Source of the DNA: Vicia villosa
Lineage: Eukaryota > Streptophyta > Magnoliopsida > Fabales > Fabaceae
Direction of reading: 5' to 3'
Length of the DNA: 64,000 nt
NCBI RefSeq assembly: GCF_029867415.1
Contig: NC_081182.1
Span: forward strand, 16,924,497-16,988,496
The notes beneath the pieces are model-generated. The model had not been told where the DNA came from. It ran no database searches and saw only the letters and a program-made list of their open reading frames with translations. Numbering within the stretch: the stretch's first letter is position 1; every line of letters begins with the position of its first letter. This document shows positions 48,547 to 60,546 of the stretch, one piece after another. A program made the position numbers and the translations under genes.

Positions 48547-48564
48547 TGGCGACTCTGCTGGGGA
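48547..48564 (+). promoter_or_regulatory. Primer-binding site
   Basis: TGGCGACTCTGCTGGGGA begins two bases after the 5' LTR. Its reverse complement ends in CCA, as a tRNA 3' end must. Ogre elements are known to use a similar site for tRNA-Arg; the exact tRNA here was not checked. Confidence 0.85.
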
Positions 48565-49307
48565 TTACCTAAGCAAGTCGATCCTAGCCTGCGTTTGTTT
48601 GTTTATTTACTGGGTGTTTATTTGTTTTTTGTCTACATCTTGTATATATGTTTGCATGTTTATTTTCTGCTTGCATATCATGTTTATTTCTGCTTGCACC
48701 TCATGCATATGGATTATATTTTGTGTTCCTTGGGGTCTTCTGTTCTGTTTTGCAGGTGGGGGGTTTGTGTGAGGTAAAAGGCCCACTACCCAGGCCAAGT
48801 GACACATAGGATTAGCGTGGATGCTCATGTTGACTACCGTAGCGCTTGCTATGGATGAGTTCAACATGGGGTACCACAACTGGGCGAGGTTCTTTCATGG
48901 AACACTGTGTCTGGCACGCTTGTTGCCTCAAACACTTTGTATCCCATGGGAACTGTAGACCCTAGTGACCATTAGGGACCACCTGTCCGTGTCTAGAATA
49001 CATACCTGTGAGATTGGGGTGGGACAGGAAACCTTGACTCCTACATACCATTGCTTCTTCATATTTGAGGTCGGACCTTTATTTGGTCTGTTCTCATGGT
49101 GTTTGATATTCTGGTATTCAAAAAGGCGTCGAACCTTTGATCCTGTGACATTTGGCCTGCAAGGAGGTTGTATATCAGTCATTCAGAGGATTGCACAGAT
49201 TGCTACTTAGATTATATGGACCTTGATCCCATGCCTTTACATTGCATACCATCATTGTTTCATCCACTTCATTTGTGAGGGATCCTAAAGTCTATTTCCG
49301 AAAAAGC

Positions 49308-49340
<33 letters not shown>

Positions 49341-49552
49341 TATTCTATACAAAAAAACAAAAAACAAAAAACTTTGATTCCAAAAGAGAACAAAAAAGTG
49401 TGAAAAGACTTTAGGATCTCTCATAAACGAAACATGCATTCATACTATCATGCATTTCATGGTTCTCTCAGATACTTATGGGACCCTTTCCCTTCAGATT
49501 TCCAGATCAACAACAAATTTGACTTCTCACCGCCACGACTCCAAAATCAACT
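48565..49552 (+). other. Internal leader of the Ogre-like element
   Basis: About 1 kb between primer-binding site and gag-like ORF. No conserved protein; an A-rich tract is near 49305-49345. Confidence 0.6.
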
Positions 49553-50647
49553 ATGGAACAACTCCGTGAGGAAATGGATGAGATGAGGGAGCAAATGGGT
49601 CATCTTATGTTGGAGATGCAAGACTTGGTCCATAATCAGGATGCACTAAAAGAAGAGAATAGTCAGTTGAAGACTCAATTGAGCTTGGTCATGGAAGTTC
49701 TGAAGACGGTATTAAGGAAGGAAGGGGATGTTGTTCCTACTGCTGCAACGGAAGTTGTTGATCCCTTCTCTTCAGTAGGATCCCTTTCCACTCATGGAAT
49801 ACCTCAGGAAGTTCCTTCTCAACTCCATGTGCCATTACCTCCATGCCAATTTGTTCTTCAAGGAGGCCAAATGTGTGGGAAAAAGCCTAAGATACCTCAG
49901 AGAATTCTCAATCCTATCCCGATGCCTTACGCTCAGTTACTTCCCCGTTTGCTGGAGCTTCAGTTGGTTGAGCTACGAGAATTGGCTACGCCTGAAAAGC
50001 TTCCCCCCAACTTTGATGCCAATGCTCGATGTGAGTTCCATTCTGGGGCGCCTGGTCATGATGTTGAGCATTGTAGGGCACTGAAACATCAAGTTCAAGA
50101 TCTCATTGATTCAAAAGTGATTTTGTTCACCCCTGAGGGTATGTTTGTTCAAGGAAATGGGGTTCCAATTGCGGTGGAAGAAAAGGTTGATTCACACTTC
50201 TATGTCAGATCTACTTCAAATCAGAAGCATAATGCACCATCTTGGGTTCCAGGTTTCCCACCTCATCAGTCTCCATTTGTTTCACAGCCAGGTCAAAAGA
50301 GGAAGACACCTGAACAGAATGGGTACTGGAATCATTGCCATCGGCAGGGTCCACAAATGCCAAGGAGACCACCAAGAAGAATTGACCCAATTCCTATGAC
50401 CTATAGTCAGCTGCTTTCTCATTTGCTCAAGGATTCTTTGGTCCAACTAAGGGAGTTTAAGCCCCCTCCAACACCAATTCCTCAAGGATATGACTTAAAT
50501 GCAAGGTGTGAGTACCATTCTGGGACATCTGGACATTCAACTGAGGATTGTAGTATTTTGAAACACAAAGTCCAAGATCTCATTGACTCCAAAGTAATAT
50601 CATTCACTCCAAATGGCCTGCGCATAAAACGAAGAGTTCACGCATAA
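49553..50647 (+). CDS. Gag-derived protein of the Ogre-like element, 364 aa, with two CHHC knuckles
   Basis: Starts at a true ATG (49553). Residues 1-55 form a coiled coil (MEQLREEMDEMREQMGHL onward, heptad spacing), as at the N-terminus of Ogre gag. The usual large central gag part appears to be missing. The rest consists of two related halves: PIPMPYAQLLPRLLE...CEFHSGAPGHDVEHC...VQDLIDSKV (about 121-189) and PIPMTYSQLLSHLLK...CEYHSGTSGHSTEDC...VQDLIDSKV (about 279-348). The metal-binding pattern is C-X2-H-X5-H-X4-C (160/163/169/174 and 319/322/328/333). This is not the ordinary C-X2-C-X4-H-X4-C knuckle. The protein could bind element RNA for packaging by a helper gag. It ends in a basic KRRVHA. 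The frame is intact. Confidence 0.85.
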   Translation: MEQLREEMDEMREQMGHLMLEMQDLVHNQDALKEENSQLKTQLSLVMEVLKTVLRKEGDVVPTAATEVVDPFSSVGSLSTHGIPQEVPSQLHVPLPPCQFVLQGGQMCGKKPKIPQRILNPIPMPYAQLLPRLLELQLVELRELATPEKLPPNFDANARCEFHSGAPGHDVEHCRALKHQVQDLIDSKVILFTPEGMFVQGNGVPIAVEEKVDSHFYVRSTSNQKHNAPSWVPGFPPHQSPFVSQPGQKRKTPEQNGYWNHCHRQGPQMPRRPPRRIDPIPMTYSQLLSHLLKDSLVQLREFKPPPTPIPQGYDLNARCEYHSGTSGHSTEDCSILKHKVQDLIDSKVISFTPNGLRIKRRVHA

Positions 50648-53600
50648 GTGAATGTCCGTATTCCAGAAAGTATCACAAAAAAAAAAAGAATAAGCCCAAA
50701 TGGAGTCAAGGCTCCTCAACTATGGCAATCATCATTTCCCTTCTGTGTTCTCATTTCAAGTATTTCCTGTTTTGTAGAAGGCTACTTCCTTGTTTGAACT
50801 CGTTGGTATGATAATAATGAAAACACCACAAATTCTCGAGCAACTTTGTCAGAATCTTTTTCAAAAAGTAATCAAGAATGTTTTGTAGAAGCATCTCTCA
50901 TTCTCAAGGTTCTTATGCTCAGTTGTATCCGTGGAGGTTGGTGTTTCAGTTGGTGTTTGAGCTCTCCTTGCAACAAGTAACTTCTCTAAGTTTGGTGATC
51001 ACGCAAAGTTCCTCCATGTTTGATGGCAAATACTTCTTCAATGAATATGCTTGGGGCTCCCGCACGAGGGATAAGCAAGACGCACTCTTATCTTGAGCAT
51101 TGCATCACTCGCATTGCTCGAATCCCTAAAGCATTACAAATTCTTGGGTGACTTCGTCAGAATCTTCTTCCGTGTGATAATCAAGAGTGTTCTTCATAAT
51201 GCTTCTCATTCTCAAGGTTCTACTTCATATATCAGTTGCGTTTTCTCAGGATTTCCTTCTCAGTGGCCTTGCTAGTTAACTGAGACAAGAAGAATATGAG
51301 AAACAAATTGACGTGATTCTATTGCCTTGTGCTCATTCGTTTCCTTGTTTGTGGGAATCACAATTGATTAAGATTCTAGTATTGGGTCTTCTTCACCACA
51401 AGTAGTTCTCTTGAGTTGATGATCATACAAGATTCTTCCCATTTATGATGGCGATTACTACTCTAGCAAGTATGCTTGGGGCTCCCGCACGAGGGATAAG
51501 CAAGACGCACTCTTATCTTGAGCATTGCATCACTCGCATTGCTCGAATCCCTAAAGTAAGGCAAAAGTTTACAACTCATGGATGACTTTGTTGGAGTTCT
51601 CTTTTGAAGTAATCTGAAGTGGTTGGAAGGAAATGAAGAAAGTATCCGAGATCAGCAAGTCCAGACGGAGACGAGTCTCCTCAACAATGGCAGCCATTTA
51701 GTTTCTTTACTGCATTCTCATTTGCAATTTTCCCTTTGTTTGTTTAAGCATTGATAGCATGTAAAAACTTGTTAATTTCTGAATGAAAATAAAAATACAT
51801 TGTTTATGTTCGTCTTGAAGCAATCCATTCGTTTTCACTCATAAAATGTTTTTGGCATTACGATACCAACTTTACTAATCGCTTGCTTAGGCAAAGAGCG
51901 GAGGGAGAATGACGAAAGATAAAAATGCAAAATCTCCAATTGTGTGTTTTTGAATAAAACCCTACTGAGGATGTACAGGCATTATTTCAAATCCCCAAAC
52001 ACCGGAGATATAAGGGAGATAGACCCTCGTCAAACCCTTTGAGCCTTGAAGTAGGAGTTCTTTTCTAAATCATTACAACCCTTATTTTGACCTTGGGGCA
52101 GGGTAGTCTTCATTTAACTTGATTGAGTGTTCAAAACTCACCAAAAGGGCATGCATCTGAGGATACAACAATGGTTATCCTTCAAAAGGTTGAGGAACGT
52201 CAAAACCGCAATGGTTTATCCTTATTCCATCAAAAGATCAAGAGATGACGATGCCACAATGGTAATCCTTCATCAAATCAAAGGAGTGAGGCAGTCGCAA
52301 TCACCTCCAACGAATCAAAGACTATGCGAGGTCACACGACTTGTTAAAAAAAAAAAGAGAGCAAAAAAAAATGGCAAAAAATAATGAAAATAAAAAAAAG
52401 ATGAAAAGAAAATGGCAAAAGGAAAAGATGACGAAATTGCCAAGCAAGAACAAAGTCGTGTGATCATGAATCAGAAGAATAAAAGGTGAGCGACCGCCAT
52501 GTCCAAAGAACCTCATTGATTCCTCAACCATTTCAAAATTCCTTGTGAGGGATGAACACTCGTATCAAGGTAAATTGAACATAGGACTGGAGAACATCAC
52601 GAAGGGGGTGGGTACAAATAATTTTGAGCCTAAAAATCCTTTGTTTTCTAAAAACCATGAACCTGGCCAATTTACAACCCTTAAAAGTCCTAATTGAAGT
52701 AGGGTTTATCTCGAAAAGCACACTCCGATGAGATAGCGTTTAACTGACTCCCAATGAAGCGAGATTCATATCCATGTTGGTATCGTACGTTTGCTTTATC
52801 TTCCATATGCAAAAATCGAGGTTGTGTCAACTAGTGATCTGTTCACAAGAAGTCGCAACCTCATCTCAATAAAAAGTTCCTTAAACTGCAAGACTAACAT
52901 ATGCTTTGCATTAGAATCATCATTCTTAGAATTAACATTCTTTTGCATGCCAAATATGTGCTTAACATCAAGGAAATTACCATGGTGAGAATCAGTAAGT
53001 AACTTGATCATGTCAAAATACAAGTGACTTGAGAACTCTGAGGAGTAAAAGCTAATCATTTCAAATGTTGACCGTCGAGGGGCAGGTTCTCTAAAGAAAT
53101 CCGTTGGGCACGAACAGTTAATGCTTTCTTTGAGGGAAAGAATTTGAAGACTCCGTTGAGTGTGGTAAAGTTGTTTCCATGCTTGTTTAACTTCAAAACA
53201 ATGAAAGCTTGAGGATTCTGGCAATATGTACCTAATCAGGGGCAATTGAATCGAGGTTTGACCTCTCAAATTCAGCATATATGGGGAAATCATGTCGATA
53301 AATCTCTTCAAGCTTTGATCAATCTGGGGCAATCCTGTCGAGGAACCTCTCTTGATTTCAACCAATCTGGGGCAGTTACGTCGAGATTCGACAAATCTCT
53401 CCAAGAATCCTTTAGGGAAAATTCCTTCATGGGTCGTGAAACTTGGGGCAAGATCTTCTGAGTTTTGTTGCCCTCTCCCTAATCATAGGAGTTTATTTCT
53501 CCTGGAACCTTGGTCTCTCCCCAAGCATGGAGTTTATTTCTCCCGAGAGTTTGTTCCATTCCTCAAGCATAGGAGTTTATTTCTCCTAGGAGTTGTCCTA

Positions 53601-54121
53601 CTTCCCTAATCAAGGCTCCTTATCTGGATTTCTCATTCCCAACATGGTGAATCGAGGGAATCTCCTCAAGCTGAAAATCCTTCAAGCAGTGGCACATGGT
53701 GAGAAGTCAGAAATCATTCTTCAAGTCAAAGAAAAGTCATCTTGCAAATCAAAGTCCAATATCTATTGGCACCTCCACATGATCCTTAACACTAAGGGGG
53801 TTCTCCCTGGTGTTTCCCTCATCACTAATGCCTTTATTTGGCATTCTGCATATAGTACTCATTGCATATAACATTACATCCTCAAAAGCGTAGCATATCC
53901 ATTAAAATGGAACATTACGCCATAAAAAATTCAAACATGCATACAAAGCATAAGCCAGATAGTGCAAATCATCCCTCAATCAAGACAATGATACATCCCC
54001 ACATAAAATGTCCTTACAAACTCCAATTGATATCTGCTACTCCATTACAAATCTCCTCCACCCACGGTGCCGATACTTGGTTTTACCAATCCCCAATCCC
54101 CAGTCTAAGTGTTTTTCAATA
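50648..54121 (+). other. Internal non-coding region of the Ogre-like element, with several direct repeats
   Basis: No pol domain in any frame. Notable features are an 86-bp exact repeat (see next entry) and an A/G-rich tract at 52345-52435. CAATCTGGGGCA-type words recur at 53260-53420. Three copies of GGAGTTTATTTCTCC-like sequence lie at 53487-53590. Short open frames here have no recognised motif. Confidence 0.7.
51046..51556 (+). repeat. 86-bp direct repeat, two identical copies
   Basis: Copies at 51046-51131 and 51471-51556, starting TATGCTTGGGGCTCCCGCAC and ending CGAATCCCTAAAG, 425 bp apart. The surrounding sequence is also loosely similar, pointing to an older, larger duplication. Confidence 0.9.
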
Positions 54122-54765
54122 ATCTTCTTGTGGATCGTAGGTCCGTTGACCTTATCCTCATCCTTTGCATTCTTGTGGATCCTAGGTCCATTGACCTTAT
54201 CCTCATCCTTTGCATTCTTGTGGATCCTAGGTCCGTTGACCTTATCCTCGTCTTTTTCATTTCTTGTGGATCGTAGGTCTGTCACCCTTATCCTCATCTT
54301 TTTCAATTCTTGTGGATCGTAGGTCTGTCAACCTTATCCTCGTCTTTTTCATTTCTTGTGGATCGTAGGTCTGTCAACCTTATCCTCGTCTTTTTCATTT
54401 CTTGTGGATCGTAGGTCTGTCAACCTTATCCTCGTCTTTTTCTTTTCTTGTGGATCGTAGGTCTGTCAACCTTATCCTCATCTTTTTCAATTCTTGTGGA
54501 TCGTAGGTCTGTCAACCTTATCCTCGTCTTTTTCATTTCTTGTGGATCGTAGGTCTGTCAACCTTATCCTCATCTTTTTCAATTCTTGTGGATCGTAGGT
54601 CTGTCAACCTTATCCTCATCTTTTTCATTTCTTGTGGATCGTAGGTCTGTCAACCTTATCCTCGTCTTTTTCATTTCTTGTGGATCGTAGGTCTGTCAAC
54701 CTTATCCTCATCTTTTTCAATTCTTGTGGGTCGTAGGTCCGTTGACCTTACCCTAGTTTCGAGTC
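54122..54765 (+). repeat. 46-bp minisatellite, about 14 copies
   Basis: Units of the form TCTTGTGGATCGTAGGTCTG followed by TCAACCTTATCCTCATCTTT and TTCAAT. The first three units carry CCTAGG or CCGTTG variants and the last (GTGGGTCGTAGG) is also variant, while the middle ones are nearly identical, as expected for expansion from the centre. Confidence 0.95.
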
Positions 54766-55090
54766 ACAGATCGTAGGTCCTACCTTTCCATCAAACCCAT
54801 ATTTTCCAACCACAGTTTCATACAACAGACTCATTTCCATCGAGAACCTTGTATTGGCACCATTACCACGTTACAAGCTATCACCGTTCATCCAATTACT
54901 CATTGTAAATTCTTCCACCAGAAAAATAAATTTCTCCTTCCCCAGCAAATATCAAAACAAAAACAAAAATGAAGATAACACCCATACCATCTTTTCAGGA
55001 CAAATTTCTGGTACTTTGATATTTAATCTTCTTCTACCTCGAATATTTGAAAGGCTAACGCCAATCTCACCTTCAGGTATAAGACGATTA

Positions 55091-55102
55091 AATAGGGGCA
55101 GC
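55091..55102 (+). promoter_or_regulatory. Polypurine tract of the Ogre-like element
   Basis: AATAGGGGCAGC immediately before the 3' LTR, in the right place for plus-strand priming. Confidence 0.8.
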
Positions 55103-58100
55103 TGTCATACCCCAAATTTGTCCTACCTTTTAATTTCTAACTGGCTTACACTATGCATCCATGTACATACTTCATTAGGTCATAAACACAACATGCATTT
55201 ATTAATCAATAATTTGAGACATGGGATCAGAGGTATTCTAGTGAATTAGGGTTTTATTGGTCCAAGGCTCCTACTTCAGGCAGACTTACTTCAACAGGTT
55301 CTTTTGTGAAGGAGATATGGAATTAGGATTATGGTTCATGGATACTGCGGATTTCCTCACCACTAAGCTTCAAAGTTATTCTTCACCCATATTCGTCAAA
55401 TTCCATGATTAAGGGTCTACTTCCCTATTTTTGTGATAATTTGAAGGATATCGCTCGTTAGTGGAATTTCAAGTCATTGACATTGGGGTTCTATTCATAT
55501 GCTTGAGGATATTTCGACTGATGTTGACTTGTACTAGTGTTAAGGTTTTCCATGACTCGTTAGGCTATCTTTCCATCAAGAACAAGGGAATTAAGGTTGG
55601 GTCAGTCGGGTCGGCTTATAAAGTGGAACAAGCTGGATTAAAAGATGCAATGATCAATTTCTTTCTCTTTGGCCAAGGTCAATTCGGGAAGTTGACTTGT
55701 GCTAAGCAAAGTCACATAATGCCTATTAAGTCGTGATTTTGGAATGGGCATGAGAGGAATAAACAAGGGGCAGGCAATATGGAAAATTGAAGCATGGAAT
55801 AAAAAATCCAAATATAGTTACATCCTTATGTCATTCAAGATCCACCATAAAAATCCAAGTTCATTCAAAGAGCCCATCCAAACTCATTCGAAACTACAAA
55901 AAAAAAAAAGAAGGAGCCATTCACATTATACCATTCAAACTCATTCAAAATTACCATTTACATTATACCATTCAAACAAATTCATCATTCAAATAAGTCA
56001 AAGCCCATTCCAATCTGGACCAAGTCATATTACACAAAGAGAAAACCTAAAGAAACTACTACAAAATAAACATGAACAGCCACCAAGTTTGATTCAAGGA
56101 AATCCCATCATTTCTGCTCCTCACGCCAACACTATGCCCATCGCACCACACGTATATACACACTCCCCAATCAGCTATCATTTGACTCCAACCGCCGCAC
56201 ACCACCTTATCACCATGCCATGCTAGCCGCCTGCAACAAACCAGTCACACAAATCAATTCACACACAAAATACCACACTCCAGATCATCAGAAAAACTGA
56301 CAACAGCATTTTAAAATAAAAAAAAAAACAAAACAGACCAAACTGCAGCCCTGTACACTACAATTTGGAAAGATCCCACAGCATCCATTCAAAGCTAACA
56401 CTGAAAAAAACAGAAAAGAATAGTATGTCATAGCTGAACCAGGATCAACTACCTTGCATATTCAAGAGAAAGGACATCCAGCATAATTTAAATCTACTGC
56501 CAAACCATAACAGCCATCAATATGCCACAAATCCAATCCAAAAAACCAATATTCAATTTCAGCCCTGCACCCATTCTCTTAACCAATTCACATGACATAC
56601 AAATACATACACTCACGAACAGAAATTGGAAGCAATACGATGGCAAAATAAAACTTCAAATCAGACCTACGATGCCTTGCCGACGAGCTTCCATATTAAG
56701 GGTGATCCACAACCGTGTTACGTTCATTATACTTTCAGCTCCATGCCATAAACCTCATCACTAGCGTGTTCAAGCTTCTTTTAAGTAGCATCCAAACAAG
56801 CTGCCATTTTCCTCATATCCACCTTAATCAGTCCCTGTACTACACTTAAAAAGAAACCACAAGCCATGCCATTCATTTCAACTTTGGTTCACCATAAGAT
56901 GAGCGTGTGCATACTTTGGCTACACATTGACTGCAAAAAGGTTAAAAGCCCTGCACCTGTTCATACGTTCATAAGCAAAATTCAGTACAACAAATAGGTT
57001 CGAGCCAAATTTGAGAGAATACTTCAAAGGCAAACCAAGACAAAGATCCTGCAGCCAGTAACGGTTCGACAATCTACAACTAACAGTTCACTCACATTAA
57101 CAACTAACTGTTTTAAACTAACATCTTCGAATTTTGTACACACACTATACACTGCATTCAGACCTTCATCCATACAGCCCTGCATAGTTTGTTTTAACCC
57201 ATCCATAACAAAACCAAAAATAAACCATATAACCATCATAACAGAATATCCACCATCACAGAAAATTCTAGCATTCTAACCTATAACCTATCACTAATTC
57301 ATTTTCTAACCAATTGATTTCAAACCAACCCTTAACCGATTTTTTTAACCACCAAAATAGTAGTAACAGAATTTTAAGTCCTAACCTTTTCCACAATCAC
57401 TTACCAACAGCTCCTAAACTAATCCAAAATGATGTTTTGCTTTGCTTCCTATCCACTCTTCAAGCCCTTGCCATATTCCAACCTATAACAGCAACAAAAA
57501 TCATAACAGTCAGTTTGAATTCACTCTCAAAGTCCCACATTCAAGAAAATCAAAAAAACTCATTGCAATCATATTTTAGGTCCCACATTCAAGGATTCAT
57601 CATCATTACCCAATCATTGCCCATATAAAAAGTCAGCTCCACTCACCTGCTGAGGGACACGGAAGAAAAAAGCACAAGCTTCCTCATCGTTTCGCTTGCA
57701 AACGTTGAAAGAAGAAGTGCATAGTTAAAAGTTCAAACACCCACCATTCATCATTCATCACTCTCATCTTCTTCACCATCTTCATCCATCAATTTCTCTC
57801 CAATCCTTCACCATTTTCTCACCTCTAACCATTCTTCACTCTTCATTCTCTCTCAATTGGTTCTTTCTCCACAACTCTCCACAATCTCCACAATCTCCCA
57901 TTCAATCACTCTTCAAGTTCTCTTCACCACCATTTCCTTCAATCCCAAATCTTCTTCATTTTCTCAGTCTTCACACCACTCACCATTTCGCGTCACTTCA
58001 TCATCTTCACCACTTCTCCACGCCCTTCTCTCTCTGAACCTCCATTCATCATCACCTTTATCATCACTGCAAACACTCCACGCTTCAATTCTCCTCCTAC

Positions 58101-60077
58101 TCCAACTTTGCACGCCTTCATCATCTTCATCTCTGAAACAACAGCGCTTCAGCGCCGACTCTCCGCAACATCTACGGAAGCAATCTCGCTGCAACAATCA
58201 ATCACAACAACATCAAAGAGACAAAAACTCAGAGAATTGAAAAGAAGAAGAGGAAGCGAATCGCAGATCAAAGAACAATCAAGAAATCACCTGAAGTATC
58301 GCGTTCACTTTGCCGACCACAGCTCAGAGCCTCGTCTCCGTATTTCTCAATTTCTAAGCTCCTTCTACGCATCAGGTGAGCTTCTGCGCTCCTGCTATTG
58401 TTCTTTGCTTATGCTTCGTGGCTATGTGATTTCGTATGAATCCAAGAAGTAAGAGTTTACGAGTTGAGAGACATTGAGCCGAAAGAAGAGAGATAGGTAT
58501 TTGAGACGGAAAAGAATGAAAGGCTATTTTACTGTCGTGGTTCACGGCGGCGATTGAGGAGTTCTCGCCTGAGAAGTTGGTACCGCCGCCGTCAAGTTCA
58601 CACGGAGAGAAGGAGAAGAATGTGAAGCCATCTCGCGTAACACACAACCCCAAAACCCAATCTTCCCTTTTTCTTTTTATTTTTTAATTAATTTGTTTTT
58701 TTCTTTTTCTTTTAAATTCTGAATAACATAATAAACTGGATCAAACGCAAACACCTTGGGCCAATCTTCTTATCATACCCCAACACGGCCCATACACCCC
58801 CCTGTGACCCACGAAATCCCTTTTTTGGCAATCTGAATGATAATAAAAACGCCCCAAGGGCTGGGCCTGCGCCAATTCCATTTTGCACCATCCATATTCA
58901 GTTTGCACCCCCCTTCTTTTTTAACTCTAGTTTTAAATTGTTTTTTACTATTTTCCTTTTAGTAACTAAACTAATTTTCTACTAACTGTTAGACTTCAAT
59001 CCATAATTTTTGACGTATAAAAATGGGCATAAAAATATTAGTTTTTACCATTTTCTTTTAGTTGATTGGAAACTAATTTTCACTAGTCATTTTAGACTTT
59101 GGTACAAACATTTTGACTCATTTTTGACATAAAAACTCATAAAAATAATAGTACTTTTAATTCACTTTTGTGCTATATTTTGACTTGTTCTTTTTCATGC
59201 CATTTTCAATATTCTACTTACCGCTTTATTTTTCATGCTTCTTTTAAACCCTAACCTTAGGTAGAGACCATGATAATATTAGGTAGAAATTCCCTTCATA
59301 CTTAGGCTAGTTTCTTTTTCCTTTTCAACCATAAAACACTCTAAAAATACTTGAATAAATTTTCCATAAAAAACACCAAGAAAACTCATAAAAAATGACT
59401 AATAAATACTTTGACTAATAAAAAGGGAATGGAAGCTTGTAACTTCCCTTGCTTAAGGGATGTTCGAGTGCTTGGAGCTCCCTTGCTTAAGGGTTCCATT
59501 CAGGCGTAAGTTCCCAACTCCTAAAAAACACCAACCAAAGAGTAACTCGAGTCTCCCTTGCTTAAGGGATTTCCTCGAAACACTCAAACTCTCTCTCTTC
59601 TCTCGCTTTCTTAAGGGCAATGTCATTTCCGTTCGTACGCATCGTAGGCGATACCTTATGCAAGAACGTGAACGTTGACTCCGCCCAATTAAAAAACACA
59701 AAAACAAACAGAAAATCTTTAGCCGAACTACGGCGCTCTGATTCCTGAAAAGGATACGTAGGCATCAAGTCGCGGGGCTTGAACGAGCACACTTGTAAAT
59801 AATTCCTTCTTTTCCCCGTATTTCTTTTGCATTCATTCGCATTTAGACATAGACATAGTTAGACACCCTTTAGATAGAAACAAACATAGGTGGATACCAT
59901 CGAGTACGATGGGCGCGAGGGGTGCTAATACCTTCCCCTTGCGTAACCGACTTCCGTACCTTGATTCTCTGGTCGCAAGACCCTGTTCCTTCCTTTGTTA
60001 GGTTTTCTGATATTCCTTTCCCTTATGGGATAAATATATTGGTGGCGACTCTGTTCATTTTTCGCGAGCGTGCGTCA
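55103..60077 (+). repeat. 3' LTR of the Ogre-like element
   Basis: 4975 bp. Differences from the 5' LTR include single bases near 55435, 57534, 57723, 58507, 58548, 59354, 59652 and 60075, plus one- to two-base length changes in A and CT runs. Confidence 0.95.
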
Positions 60078-60546
60078 AGACCCACACACTAACACTATTG
60101 ATTCAATATTTGTTCCTTCTATTTTATTTTGCTTGAAGTTTTATTATTAATTATAAAAATTATAACAAGTTTAGATATTTGTAGTAAGTTAAAAAAAATT
60201 TAATAAATTTTGTTTTTTCAAATCATATAAATTATATGAAACGGAAAAAATGTGACTAATGACCCAATATTGAATCTAATGTTTTTGATTATATATGACC
60301 AAATTATAATTTATCATATTTTAAAACACCAAATTAAAACAATTATAAAGGGAACATAAAGCTACTGATCAAAATATAAAATAATAATGAGAACAAGTTT
60401 ACTCTTTAAATGACTAAAATACCAATATTTAAAATATAAATCCATAAATTTACTCTTTAAATAACTAAAATATCAATATTTAAAATTTTATTTTTTATCC
60501 AAATATTTTCATATAGGTAAAAAAAATATTATTGATCTATCCAAAT

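Larger units (their letters stand above)
43571..60077 (+). mobile_element. Ogre-like Ty3/gypsy LTR retrotransposon, non-autonomous, 16.5 kb
   Basis: Two LTRs of 4974 and 4975 bp (43571-48544, 55103-60077), TGTCATACCCC...CA. They are flanked by the perfect target duplication AGACC (43566-43570 and 60078-60082). A primer-binding site, a polypurine tract and a gag-derived ORF are present. LTRs of about 5 kb, this PBS type and the gag motifs are typical of the Ogre (Tat) lineage, which is abundant in legumes. No protease, reverse transcriptase, RNase H or integrase was found in the 6.56-kb internal part, so it depends on other elements. By eye the LTRs differ at about ten substitutions in 4.97 kb, so it is recent. 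The uninterrupted target site is present in units 1, 2 and 4. Confidence 0.95.

Noticed and set aside
53246..54322. Short frames in the Ogre-like core as remnants of pol
   Set aside because: No reverse transcriptase, integrase, RNase H or protease motif in any frame; the frames follow repeats.
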